Source of the DNA: an uncultured Clostridia bacterium
Lineage (GTDB): Bacteria; Bacillota; Clostridia; Christensenellales; Pumilibacteraceae
Assembly: GCA_947581755.1 (NCBI GenBank)
Contig: CANPVN010000017.1
Span: forward strand, 1 to 34,405
Reading direction: 5' to 3'
Length of the DNA stretch: 34,405 bases
The notes beneath the pieces were generated by a model. It worked only from the letters and a program-made list of their open reading frames with translations. It did no database searches and was not told the DNA's origin. The translations under genes were made by a program, and so were the position numbers. Below, in pieces: positions 8,801 to 15,893 of the stretch; position 1 is the stretch's first letter; every line of letters starts with the position of its first letter.

Positions 8801-9270
8801 TCTGAAACAACATTGTCATCTTCGTCGACGAACTCGGCTTTCGGCAAAGTAATTTCGGTATCCTTGGATGCGTAAGAAGGTATTTTGTACTCCTCGGAAA
8901 TGTTTAAAGCGAAATCACCGCTTTCCTTACAATAAACATTGTAAGCGTAAGCAAGTTTAGCATCGCTTTTGTACACTTCGACAAGATAAATACCCTTTTG
9001 ATCTGCGGTTACCTCGTCACCCACAACATTTGCGGACTGACCGTTGGGAGCTGTCACACTTACAGTGTATCCCTCTGTTGCTGTGGGAACAGCGAATGTG
9101 TGATCGAGCTCGACCTCTGTTACAACGGTGCCGTTTGCCATCAAATTGTTTCCGGCGGCACGTCTTCCTGTGTTCTCGGCCAATACAGTCAAACCGGTAT
9201 TGCCCAACAACATTGCTACAGACATCACAAGTATTAATGCAATGGTCCATAAGCGTTTTGATTTTTTCAT
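5842..9270 (-). CDS. Large membrane-anchored extracellular protein with Ig-like domains
   Basis: This 1142-residue protein starts with a signal peptide (MKKSKRLW, a hydrophobic run to about residue 25, then an AEN cleavage region). It ends with one membrane helix (about 1108-1135) and the basic tail RLRKIKK, so the bulk is outside the cell and the C-terminus inside. Between them are several beta-rich modules of about 90-120 residues with recurring DxxAPxx starts, Asp/Asn-rich turns and GxYTxxVxVxDxxGN endings, typical of bacterial Ig-like or cadherin-like folds. No LPxTG, catalytic motif or binding domain is recognised, so the function is unknown; an adhesive or structural role is only a guess. 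The ATG at 9270 is chosen because AGAGGAG lies 11 bases upstream and the promoter at 9320-9348 lies beyond it. An in-frame start at 9348 would sit in the -35 box. It is monocistronic, with its own promoter and terminator. Confidence 0.88.
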   Translation of the reverse strand: MKKSKRLWTIALILVMSVAMLLGNTGLTVLAENTGRRAAGNNLMANGTVVTEVELDHTFAVPTATEGYTVSVTAPNGQSANVVGDEVTADQKGIYLVEVYKSDAKLAYAYNVYCKESGDFALNISEEYKIPSYASKDTEITLPKAEFVDEDDNVVSDVNIVVEAVNSKSVKTVLQAGANGTYTYNCNEAGSLYFTYKVTKSGSNLYKSYTKEYEVKVQENFSDTTAPKLSVSGVPASAQINNKVTLPAASATDDTDTRVEVKITVTAPNGQKIYEADVDEDSGYAVSFDETKEVVFDNGDNRAFYPQYTGSYSIQYQAWDDNGNASSLFKYVLNVTDNNPASLINGDEIDNAIPSKWGFNVKKAMNQAVDSIITFPMPDFRHQDKDADITVSFTLSNDDISRMVYFENIYANGDSVSATSVDGYNEDKGNLTFTKDGFAFDLSKIEDAKPGTYTAVYRSRVNSRTRTKTVTFDLQDTYTDSYAPVVEDIETVKYLVLKEDNTFVVPTVEYSDGEDDKATLIYTINGVDMVDHQGKELKVVKNEDKYNLVDEDDEVILENISDKLTISYYASDKVGNVSETKEFEVRLASQSSVGELTESFDLETADRTLTNSTTIAMGGFELNDVEDTMLVGYEISVLNPDGNQAYVQESRIIEGNTIYVRNVSFDSDKEGDYTIFIRVFNNSGESNLYVFNRTVTGKVTSGSTAATPASVVFETKENNNINEVYSLPYTELDEGFLQVVTIKGRKHSVIGDTFTPNSTGTFKIWNNTLDADKFAGKTFREEDLKEGGLKYYVGGGVEDSATPEINMGSIVPHTAVAVRGDQGFNPESYIFTINNDDVVWYKDSVSDANKYTGQGAWFVLPEVTAYTPNGPAGTITVTISYSSSTMTSTSIPNDNTDQGDIRRVYWNKVDAYYTLNEYEATQGENKGNFVFANRWAFLATENSVYNISYEAESTESAPSATASQRLVVGDVVAPTINTALANESGKGFTVENDKGDRITSGYKSGNKFFFDFVKGNIAKDNPDDSDSDISVKFELYNNSEVVYGSTSFNNNSEWVTLSNLESRLSRDRQSGYELNTGSYTVRITVKDSNGNESFKTYEFTVSATQSSMSVPVTVLTVVLTVLAALLIIFVIVYIVRLRKIKK

Positions 9271-9319
9271 ACTGAGATTTTCTCCTCTAAAAAAGTAAAA
9301 ATAGTATATGATAACACTT

Positions 9320-9348
9320 ATTATACAATTTAACAAGATTATTGTCAA
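9320..9348 (-). promoter_or_regulatory. Consensus sigma-A promoter of the surface-protein gene
   Basis: On the minus strand a perfect TTGACA (9348-9343) and a perfect TATAAT (9325-9320) are exactly 17 bases apart. Start near 9313 gives a leader of about 43 bases. It predicts strong constitutive expression of the surface protein. Confidence 0.92.
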
Positions 9349-9412
9349 GAAAAAACAGCGGGTTTAGCAAAGATATTATTTTCTATTGAACAGATTTCTA
9401 TGTAAGGCTTTA

Positions 9413-10183
9413 TTAATTTCTGCTGTTTTGTTGATAAATGAGATATAAACCTCTTAATGTCAAGGTCCTGTCGATATAATCTATGACATTACTGTTTTGC
9501 GCAACTATCTCACTGAGGCCTCCCGTGGCGATAACTTTGGACGGAGCGCCCAATTCGATTTTCAATTTTTGAATTATATATTCCACCATTCCGATGTAGC
9601 CGAACATTATTCCCGACTGCATATTGGTAATTGTGGTTTTACCGATAGCCTTTTGCGGTACCGATAACTCCACTCCCGGTAATTTTGTAGCGACCTTAGT
9701 CAAAGAATCCGCGCCCGATTTGAGTCCGAAACTTATTGCTCCGCCCAAGAACTCTCCCGAAGAACTTATGACATTGAAGGTTGTAGCGGTACCGCAATCG
9801 ATTACTATACAATTTCCGCCGTAAGTGTAGTAAGCCGCAACACAATCGACTATCCTGTCCGCGCCTACCTCTTTCGGATTATCGTATTTGATATTCAGTC
9901 CCGTCCTTATTCCCGTACCTACAACCAAAGGCTTTACGCCGAAAAAATATTCAATCATATGTCCTATCGTATAATTGAGATTGGGATTTACGCTGCTGTA
10001 AATGGCGCCCGTCACGCTTTTGGGATCTATATCGTTGAGACGCATAAGGCCTGTAAGATAAAAACCGTATTCGTCTGCCGTACGAGATGTGCTTACGGAT
10101 AACCTGTAACTTTGAACAAGCTTGTCCTTTTCGAACAATCCGAATTTGAGATTGGTATTACCTATATCAACAGTGAGTATCAT
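9413..10183 (-). CDS. coaX: Type III pantothenate kinase
   Basis: CoaX phosphorylates pantothenate with ATP, the first step of coenzyme A synthesis; the type III enzyme is not feedback-inhibited by CoA. The 256-residue protein has the ASKHA-fold signatures: DIGNTNLKFG phosphate loop at residues 5-14, GADRIVDCVAAY in the middle, IDCGTATTF, and GGAISFGLKSGADSL near the substrate site. The ATG at 10183 follows GAGGAG by 5-6 bases; upstream in-frame codons run into the preceding gene and are rejected. It lies 19 bases behind an ECF S component, suggesting uptake and phosphorylation of the same vitamin. Confidence 0.95.
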   Translation of the reverse strand: MILTVDIGNTNLKFGLFEKDKLVQSYRLSVSTSRTADEYGFYLTGLMRLNDIDPKSVTGAIYSSVNPNLNYTIGHMIEYFFGVKPLVVGTGIRTGLNIKYDNPKEVGADRIVDCVAAYYTYGGNCIVIDCGTATTFNVISSSGEFLGGAISFGLKSGADSLTKVATKLPGVELSVPQKAIGKTTITNMQSGIMFGYIGMVEYIIQKLKIELGAPSKVIATGGLSEIVAQNSNVIDYIDRTLTLRGLYLIYQQNSRN

Positions 10184-10202
10184 ATTTGCTCCTCGGCAGC
10201 CG

Positions 10203-10772
10203 TCATTTGACATCTTTTTTTTGTTCGCGTTTTGCGGTAAATCGAAGTCTGCTCTTTTGTAAAGCATAAACAATCGCAGGTACAACGAGCAACGCCACGC
10301 CTATCTCGATTGCCGCGCTTATCGGGAACTCGATAATGAATTGCGCAACGACTCCGTTCAACTCCTCGGGAGCGCACAATACCACCAACGGCACAAACAA
10401 TACAGTGTTGGTAAGAGTACCGAATGCCGCAGCAAGCGAAACCGATACCACCGAACCGAATTTGTTTTTGAATAAGCCGCTGAATCCCTTGTATGCAAAG
10501 TGCGCGATTATTCCTATGGGAATCCTTGCAACAATGGGGATCCAGAATGTATAACCGCTTGTCATCAGCATCGCAACATTGCTTGTCGGAGATATCAACG
10601 CATATACAAGACTTATTACTCCGAAGGCGCATGAAGAAAAAAGAGCCATTTTCCAATCGAAGCAAATACTGATCACAAGTACGGGCACCAAAAATACCCA
10701 AGGCAACCAACCGACAACCGCGATTATTGCCGCCGCCATAGCGCAAAATGCTATACGTTTTGATTTAGACAT
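10203..10772 (-). CDS. ECF transporter substrate-binding (S) component, probably for pantothenate
   Basis: This is a 189-residue, strongly hydrophobic protein with about six membrane helices, an N-terminal AAAIIAVVGWLPW helix, short loops and a basic tail, the build of S components of energy-coupling-factor vitamin transporters. Such proteins capture a vitamin and pair with the shared EcfA/EcfT module encoded elsewhere. Specificity is inferred from position: coaX follows after 19 bases, so pantothenate (a PanT-type role) is likely. The ATG at 10772 has GGAGG 4 bases upstream. A further in-frame start at 10802 would put that ribosome site inside the protein. Confidence 0.75.
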   Translation of the reverse strand: MSKSKRIAFCAMAAAIIAVVGWLPWVFLVPVLVISICFDWKMALFSSCAFGVISLVYALISPTSNVAMLMTSGYTFWIPIVARIPIGIIAHFAYKGFSGLFKNKFGSVVSVSLAAAFGTLTNTVLFVPLVVLCAPEELNGVVAQFIIEFPISAAIEIGVALLVVPAIVYALQKSRLRFTAKREQKKDVK

Positions 10773-10879
10773 GTTTCCTCCGCTTGACTTCCTTATATTC
10801 AAGGATAGCCGGCATGGTTATTAACCGAAAAAAATTTTTCCGTTCGGCGTACTGATTAAGACTGCCGACAGACTATTTT

Positions 10880-10908
10880 ATTATACCAATATAAAAATTT
10901 TTTTGCAA
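10880..10908 (-). promoter_or_regulatory. Sigma-A promoter of the transporter-coaX operon
   Basis: On the minus strand TTGCAA (10908-10903) and TATAAT (10885-10880) are 17 bases apart. Start near 10873 gives a 100-base leader (10773-10873). The leader has short possible stems (CCGAA with TTCGG near 10830-10850) but matches no riboswitch class I know. Confidence 0.75.
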
Positions 10909-10958
10909 ACAAATATGGCTATTAAATAAATATTTTTATTGTTTATTTTATACCGAAG

Positions 10959-11585
10959 TTATGCTTTTCCCGAATGTTTGCTCTCGAGATGATTTATGTA
11001 ATCTTTGACAAGGACAACCGCGTCTTCTATATCGATTTTCGAAGTGTTTATGCATAAGTCGTAAGTATCTGCAAGTCCCCATTCTTTGAGCGCATAATTA
11101 TTATGATAAGCGGCTCTCTTTTTGTCTGTCTTTTTAATGAGAGTTGCCGCGGCTTTTTCGCTCAAATCGAATCTCGCCGCTATTCGCTTTATTCTGTCCT
11201 CCGTTTCTCCGCACACAAAGATACGAAGAGTGGCAACATCTTTAAGAACCTCATCGCCGCATCTTCCCAAAATCACACACGAGTTCGAGGCAAGTTCCTT
11301 TAATATATCCGCAGTATGCATAAAAAGGCTGTCCTCGGTGAGAATGGAGTCTATCTCCATCGGCGCGCCCGTCATATAATGAGCGGAGGCAAGCGAAAAC
11401 AAAAAACTGTTCGTTCGTTTTTCATCTGCTTTTTCAAAATGTTCCTTTGCTATACCGCTTTTTTCCGAGGCTTTTTCTATTATATCTTTATCATAAAGAG
11501 GTATCTTAAATTCTTCCGCCAATCTCTTGGCAAAAATTCTGCCGCCGCTGCCGTATTGCCTTCCTATTGTTATTACGATTTTCAT
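10959..11585 (-). CDS. Cytidylate kinase-like family protein
   Basis: This 208-residue P-loop protein starts MKIVITIGRQYGSGGR, the variant loop of the cytidylate kinase-like (Cytidylate_kin2) family rather than the GPSGSGKS of true Cmk. It continues with IPLYDKDII, ILGRCGDEVL and an RIKRIAARFDLS helix carrying the lid arginines, then KKRAAYHNNY. It probably phosphorylates a nucleoside monophosphate or related small molecule; the substrate is not known for this family. The ATG at 11585 has AAGGAG 8 bases upstream, 5 bases after the galU stop. A GTG at 11594 overlaps the ribosome site and is rejected. It is the last gene of the dgt operon; no clear terminator hairpin follows. Confidence 0.85.
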   Translation of the reverse strand: MKIVITIGRQYGSGGRIFAKRLAEEFKIPLYDKDIIEKASEKSGIAKEHFEKADEKRTNSFLFSLASAHYMTGAPMEIDSILTEDSLFMHTADILKELASNSCVILGRCGDEVLKDVATLRIFVCGETEDRIKRIAARFDLSEKAAATLIKKTDKKRAAYHNNYALKEWGLADTYDLCINTSKIDIEDAVVLVKDYINHLESKHSGKA

Positions 11586-11590
11586 TTTTA

Positions 11591-12463
11591 TCACTCCTTA
11601 AGAGATTTTATCAAATCCGACAAATAATCTTTGAAACGCGCTCCGAATTCGCTTCTCAATCCGAACTCTACATTTGCGGTAAGCGCGCCGAACTTATCGC
11701 CCATATCGTATCTTCGTCCTTCGAACTCATAAACATACGCTCCCTCGGTAAGACACAATGAATTAAGAGCGTCCGTTAATTGTATTTCATTATTTCTGCC
11801 GGGCTTTTGCGTTCTTAATATATCGAATATATCCGAAGTGATTATGTATCTGCCCAAACAAGCAAGTCTTGACGGCAACTCGTTCAAAGGCGGCTTTTCT
11901 TTGATGATTTTACATTTATGCAATCTGCCGTCCGAAGAGTCGATATCCGCCACTCCGTAATTGACGATATCGTCCGTAAGCCATTCCTGCACGCCTATAA
12001 TGGTCTTATGCGTGCGCTCATAGGCTTCCGCCAACTGCCTTGTAGCGGGATTGTCGGGTGAATATACCAAATCGTCCCCCAATGCAAGAGCAAACGCGTT
12101 TTTCCCGACAAAATCGCGGGCAAGATAAATTGCGTCTCCTCCGCCTTTTGGCTCCATCTGACAGACAAAAGATATTTCCGCTCGCTGTGAAATTTTTCTT
12201 AAACTTTCGGCTTCTTTGATTTTTCCGGCTTTCATTAAAGTATCTTCGAGTTCGGCATCGAATTTAAAATATTTTTCTATCGCCGTTTTGCCGGGAGCCG
12301 TTATTATCATTATTTCGGATATACCGCTGTCAACAAGTTCGTCCGCTATGTATGCGAGACACGGTTTGTCAATTATGGGAAGAAGTTCTTTGGGGAGGGC
12401 TTTCGTTATTGGCAAAAACCGTGTTCCCATTCCTCCGCAAGGTATTACCGCCTTTGAAATCAT
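11591..12463 (-). CDS. galU: UTP-glucose-1-phosphate uridylyltransferase
   Basis: GalU makes UDP-glucose from UTP and glucose-1-phosphate for cell-wall glycans and glycolipids. The 290-residue protein has the nucleotide-binding GGMGTRFLPITKALPKELLP at residues 10-29, followed by IIDKPCLAYIADEL, the QMEPKGGGDAI region, ALGDDLV metal-site Asp residues, and IKEKP. The length matches bacterial GalU. GGAGG lies 8-9 bases before the ATG. It sits in the dgt-rpoD operon, 27 bases after the zinc-ribbon gene. Confidence 0.96.
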   Translation of the reverse strand: MISKAVIPCGGMGTRFLPITKALPKELLPIIDKPCLAYIADELVDSGISEIMIITAPGKTAIEKYFKFDAELEDTLMKAGKIKEAESLRKISQRAEISFVCQMEPKGGGDAIYLARDFVGKNAFALALGDDLVYSPDNPATRQLAEAYERTHKTIIGVQEWLTDDIVNYGVADIDSSDGRLHKCKIIKEKPPLNELPSRLACLGRYIITSDIFDILRTQKPGRNNEIQLTDALNSLCLTEGAYVYEFEGRRYDMGDKFGALTANVEFGLRSEFGARFKDYLSDLIKSLKE

Positions 12464-12490
12464 ATAACATTCCTCCGTTTTGATTTAAGA

Positions 12491-13210
12491 TCAATTCTTA
12501 TATATGATTCTACGGCAAGTTTCGCACCTGCATGCTCCGTCTTCAAGTAATTCGCTTTTTCTTTTCTGTGAAAGAGCTATTCCGCAACCGCGACATGAAT
12601 ACATATCATCCTCGGTATTGTGATATGCCTCAACGAAAGCGGGATATTTTCCTTCTGCGGTCACGGATCTGTAAATCTCCATAGCGCTCGGATCGATTTC
12701 CCGTTCCATATCCGACAGCTTTTTTGTCAACTCTTCGATTTTATCGTTGTTCTCTTCCTTGAGTTTTTCTATTTTGTTTTTTGCGGTCATATAAGCCTGC
12801 TTATGTTTTCTGCCCGCTTCGTTCGCCTCTTTATAATTATTTACGACGCCTTCCATTTTATTTTGGGTCTCGTTGACTTTCTTTTCAAAATCGAAAAGCC
12901 TTTTTCTTATATCCTCGAGTTGTTCTATATTGCCCTCGATCGCTTCGTCGTCCTCATTGTTCTCGACAATCAAAATCAATCTTTCGAGTTCCTCGGTAAG
13001 CGCCGCCCTCTGCGCGGCAAATTCCTCTTGCGTCGATACCAATAATTGCGCCTGTTCTTCGCAATGTATGCCCGCCTTTCTGTCATTATTGAACTCTGCC
13101 TTGGCAAGCTCCATCTTTTTATAATCGTCGCTCTTTTCTATCTTATCGTAAATTCTTCTCAGGTCGATATCAACCTTTTGGTATTCCAATATCTTTTCCA
13201 AATCTTTCAT
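12491..13210 (-). CDS. Coiled-coil protein with C-terminal C4 zinc ribbon
   Basis: A 239-residue protein of the DUF/zf-RING_7 type. Residues about 1-190 form a long charged coiled coil. The C-terminus carries a zinc ribbon with CRGCG and CETC pairs, separated by about 20 residues. Homologues are common between nif3 and neighbouring genes in Firmicutes and other phyla, and their function is unsettled; nucleic-acid binding has been suggested from the fold. The gene starts 15 bases after the nif3 stop, with GGAGG upstream. Confidence 0.88.
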   Translation of the reverse strand: MKDLEKILEYQKVDIDLRRIYDKIEKSDDYKKMELAKAEFNNDRKAGIHCEEQAQLLVSTQEEFAAQRAALTEELERLILIVENNEDDEAIEGNIEQLEDIRKRLFDFEKKVNETQNKMEGVVNNYKEANEAGRKHKQAYMTAKNKIEKLKEENNDKIEELTKKLSDMEREIDPSAMEIYRSVTAEGKYPAFVEAYHNTEDDMYSCRGCGIALSQKRKSELLEDGACRCETCRRIIYKN

Positions 13211-13225
13211 ATTTACCTCCGTTGG

Positions 13226-14026
13226 CTATTTGCGCACATTCGTTTCCGATTCCGATTGAAAAATTTTCGCAGTCGGATCTACGCACTTCATTGCATTGCG
13301 TAATTTATCGGCAAGATTTTTGATATAACATTTTTCCATAGTATAATGCCGAGGCTCTATTATTGTCAAGCGATTATCCAAAGCGTATATCGCCACATGA
13401 TGTTTTACCTCTGCGGTAATAAGACAATCCGCTTGTTCTCGTAACGCCATATCGATATATGAGGTATCGCCTCCTCCGCTTCCGTTGATAACGGCAATCT
13501 TCGAAACGACTTTGTTTTCGTCTCCTATAATTCCGACAAACGGATCCGAGAAAACCTCTGCCGCGCGGCGTCTCAATTCCGATACCGTCATATATTCGGA
13601 AAGATTGCCCACTCTTCCGAAGCCTTGCTCATTATCTATATATGGCTCGAGAGGACGCATTTTTTCCACTCCCAACAATTCGGCGCAGTATTCGTTTATT
13701 CCCTCTGTTACAAAATCGAGATTTGTATGAGCCGCATAAATATTTATCCCGTTTTTTATCGCCTTTATGATTTTTCTGCCGACAACATCCGAATCCGTAA
13801 CTCTCTTTATCGGCGTAAATAACATGGGATGGTGGCTTATAATCAAATCGACGCCCTTGTCTGTCGCCTCGTCGAGAACGCTATCCGTTACATCGAGACA
13901 ACATAAAATCGTTTTTACTTGCGCGTCGAAGGAACCGACAAGCAAGCCTACGTTATCATATTCATAAGTAAATTGCTCGGGCGCAATACCTCGCATTATT
14001 TCCACACACTGTTTTACCGTTGCCAC
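13226..14026 (-). CDS. Nif3-like dinuclear metal centre protein (YqfO family)
   Basis: This 266-residue member of the NIF3 family is the short form without the PII-like insert. It has IISHHPMLF with the metal-binding histidines near residue 65, AAHTNLD, GGGDTSYI, and a C-terminal DCLITAEVKHHVA and HYTMEK containing further metal ligands. The family is often annotated GTP cyclohydrolase I type 2, but its physiological role is uncertain. The start is GTG at 14026, overlapping the trmK end by 13 bases, with GGAG 8 bases upstream. The pairing with trmK downstream of rpoD is the normal Firmicutes arrangement. Confidence 0.94.
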   Translation of the reverse strand: MATVKQCVEIMRGIAPEQFTYEYDNVGLLVGSFDAQVKTILCCLDVTDSVLDEATDKGVDLIISHHPMLFTPIKRVTDSDVVGRKIIKAIKNGINIYAAHTNLDFVTEGINEYCAELLGVEKMRPLEPYIDNEQGFGRVGNLSEYMTVSELRRRAAEVFSDPFVGIIGDENKVVSKIAVINGSGGGDTSYIDMALREQADCLITAEVKHHVAIYALDNRLTIIEPRHYTMEKCYIKNLADKLRNAMKCVDPTAKIFQSESETNVRK

Positions 14027-14625
14027 GTCAATAACTCCGTTATCGTATTTATTTTATTTATATTGTCTTTTGTAGGCGGATAAGCGGATATTTTTTTCAA
14101 TAAAAACTCCAACTTCTCTTTTAATACAGGTTGCTTTGTATAACAAAATACCCCGTACTCAAGTTGCCGTCTGTCAAACTCGATTTTTCCTCTTTTTGCT
14201 CTTATAAAGTCGTAAAAACGCTTTCCGTCTTTAATTACAAAGTCTTTCTCTATGACATAACCGTTCTCGGACAAAAAACTTCTCAATTCGTAAAGATGAT
14301 CCTGCGCGCCCAAAACAAGAGTACTTTGCGGCAAATACCTCAAAATATCAATCATGGTCAAGCCGCCGAGTCCGCAAATCGCAATGGTGTCGGCAACAAG
14401 TTTACCGCCGTCGAGCCCGTCGCACAATCGAAATTCGACATCGGAGTAATCCGAAAGCAAGAGTCTCGCTTTTTTCAGAGAATCCTTGCTGATATCCGCG
14501 GCAATTACCTTTTTTGCTTTTCCCGAATCGAGAACTTCTTTGCAAAGTTTGCCGTGATCGCAACCTATGTCGGCAAAAACTTCACAATCATCGATCAAAG
14601 AAAACGCGGCTTCGAGTCTTGTCAT
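14014..14625 (-). CDS. trmK: tRNA (adenine(22)-N1)-methyltransferase
   Basis: TrmK methylates N1 of A22 in the D-arm of tRNAs using S-adenosylmethionine. The 203-residue protein shows a Rossmann methyltransferase core: [10 protein letters not shown] (SAM loop, about residues 18-27), AADISKDSL (acidic residue for the SAM ribose), RLCDGL and [13 protein letters not shown], then a C-terminal helical part. It is slightly shorter than the usual 230 or so residues. The start codon shares ATGA with the rpoD stop, indicating translational coupling. Confidence 0.94.
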   Translation of the reverse strand: MTRLEAAFSLIDDCEVFADIGCDHGKLCKEVLDSGKAKKVIAADISKDSLKKARLLLSDYSDVEFRLCDGLDGGKLVADTIAICGLGGLTMIDILRYLPQSTLVLGAQDHLYELRSFLSENGYVIEKDFVIKDGKRFYDFIRAKRGKIEFDRRQLEYGVFCYTKQPVLKEKLEFLLKKISAYPPTKDNINKINTITELLTWQR

Positions 14626-15893
14626 TGATCTATAAAATCTCGGAGTTTTTTGCTTCTCGAAGGATGACGCAATTTTCTCAACGCTTTTGCCTCTATTTGC
14701 CTTATTCGTTCTCGCGTAACGCCGAATTCTTTTCCCACTTCTTCGAGTGTTCTTTGATGACCGTCGTCAATACCGAAACGCAATCTCAAAACCATTTCTT
14801 CTCGCGGAGTCAATGTATCGAGAATGGCAAGCAATTGTTCCTTAAGCAATGAAAACGTCGCCACATCCTGAGGCGTGGTTGCCTTGTTGTCCTCGATAAA
14901 ATCTCTTAAAAGACTGTCGTCTTCTTCGCCTATGGGAGTCTCCAACGAAACGGGATCCATCGCTATTCTCTGTATTTCTCTAACTCGTTCCTCGGTTATG
15001 CCCATTACTTTGCTGATTTCTTCGGGCGTGGGATCGCGACCGTACTCCTGAACCAAAAGTCTTGTAGTGCGTATCAATTTGTTTATTGTCTCAACCATGT
15101 GCACGGGTATACGGATAGTGCGGGCTTGATCCGCAATAGCCCTTGTAATTGCCTGTCTTATCCACCAAGTCGCGTAAGTGGAGAACCTGAAGCCCTTGGT
15201 ATAATCGAACTTTTCAACGGCTTTCATCAACCCGAGATTGCCCTCTTGAATCAAATCGAGGAACAACATACCTCTTCCAACATATCTTTTGGCTATCGAT
15301 ACCACCAATCTCAAATTGGCTTCGCTGAGTTTACGTTTTGCTTCCTCATCGCCTTTTGCCATTTTCTGCGCAAGGTCGATCTCTTCTTCCATGGAAAGCA
15401 AAGGAACTTTTCCGATATCTTTCAGATATACCTTGACGGGATCGTCTATATTGACTTCCATTATGATTTTGTCGAGGGTGTCTTCTTTGATATCTATCGT
15501 ACTGTCTACAACTTCGATATTGTTTGCTCGGAGTATCTTTACCACTTCGTTAAGATCCCGAGAACTGAAATCATTATCGACCGCAAGCCGAGAGCCTATC
15601 TCATCGTATGTAAGATGTCCTCTCTGCTTTCCTACGGTTATGAGCTTTTGAAGTTCTTTGGAAATATTTTCATTGAGTTCATAAGCGGGTTTTGTGTCTT
15701 TTACCACTTCGATATGGCTTTCTTCGAGTATTTTGAATACTTCTTCCATTTCCTGAGCGTCGGCTTTACATTCTATTGCCAATTTATCCGATAATTCGTC
15801 GAAGCCGATTTTTCCGTCCTTGGAATTGGCAATCAAATCCCCGACTGCCTCCATGATCTTTGCGTTTAATTTGACTTTTTTGGCCTTACCCAT
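14622..15893 (-). CDS. rpoD: Primary RNA polymerase sigma factor with two region 1.1-like modules
   Basis: This 423-residue housekeeping sigma factor (SigA/RpoD) has canonical regions 2 ([51 protein letters not shown]), 3, and 4 ([14 protein letters not shown] and a [18 protein letters not shown] helix-turn-helix). Unlike B. subtilis SigA (about 371 residues, one region 1.1), the N-terminus has two similar modules: residues about 9-66 ([13 protein letters not shown] ... ESHIEVV) and about 75-130 ([13 protein letters not shown] ... ANNIEVV). Region 1.1 restrains free sigma and enters the polymerase cleft. The ATG directly follows the dnaG TAA, and GGAGGA lies inside the dnaG end. It should read the TTGACA/TATAAT promoters found in this window. 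Confidence 0.98.
   Translation of the reverse strand: MGKAKKVKLNAKIMEAVGDLIANSKDGKIGFDELSDKLAIECKADAQEMEEVFKILEESHIEVVKDTKPAYELNENISKELQKLITVGKQRGHLTYDEIGSRLAVDNDFSSRDLNEVVKILRANNIEVVDSTIDIKEDTLDKIIMEVNIDDPVKVYLKDIGKVPLLSMEEEIDLAQKMAKGDEEAKRKLSEANLRLVVSIAKRYVGRGMLFLDLIQEGNLGLMKAVEKFDYTKGFRFSTYATWWIRQAITRAIADQARTIRIPVHMVETINKLIRTTRLLVQEYGRDPTPEEISKVMGITEERVREIQRIAMDPVSLETPIGEEDDSLLRDFIEDNKATTPQDVATFSLLKEQLLAILDTLTPREEMVLRLRFGIDDGHQRTLEEVGKEFGVTRERIRQIEAKALRKLRHPSRSKKLRDFIDQ

Noticed and set aside
9271..9348. N-terminal extension of the surface protein to 9348
   Set aside because: It would start inside the -35 box, upstream of the mRNA start, and would precede the signal peptide.
10180..10746. 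A 188-codon Cys/Arg-rich minus frame overlapping the ECF S component
   Set aside because: It is a shifted-frame shadow; the S-component frame gives regular membrane helices and has the ribosome site.
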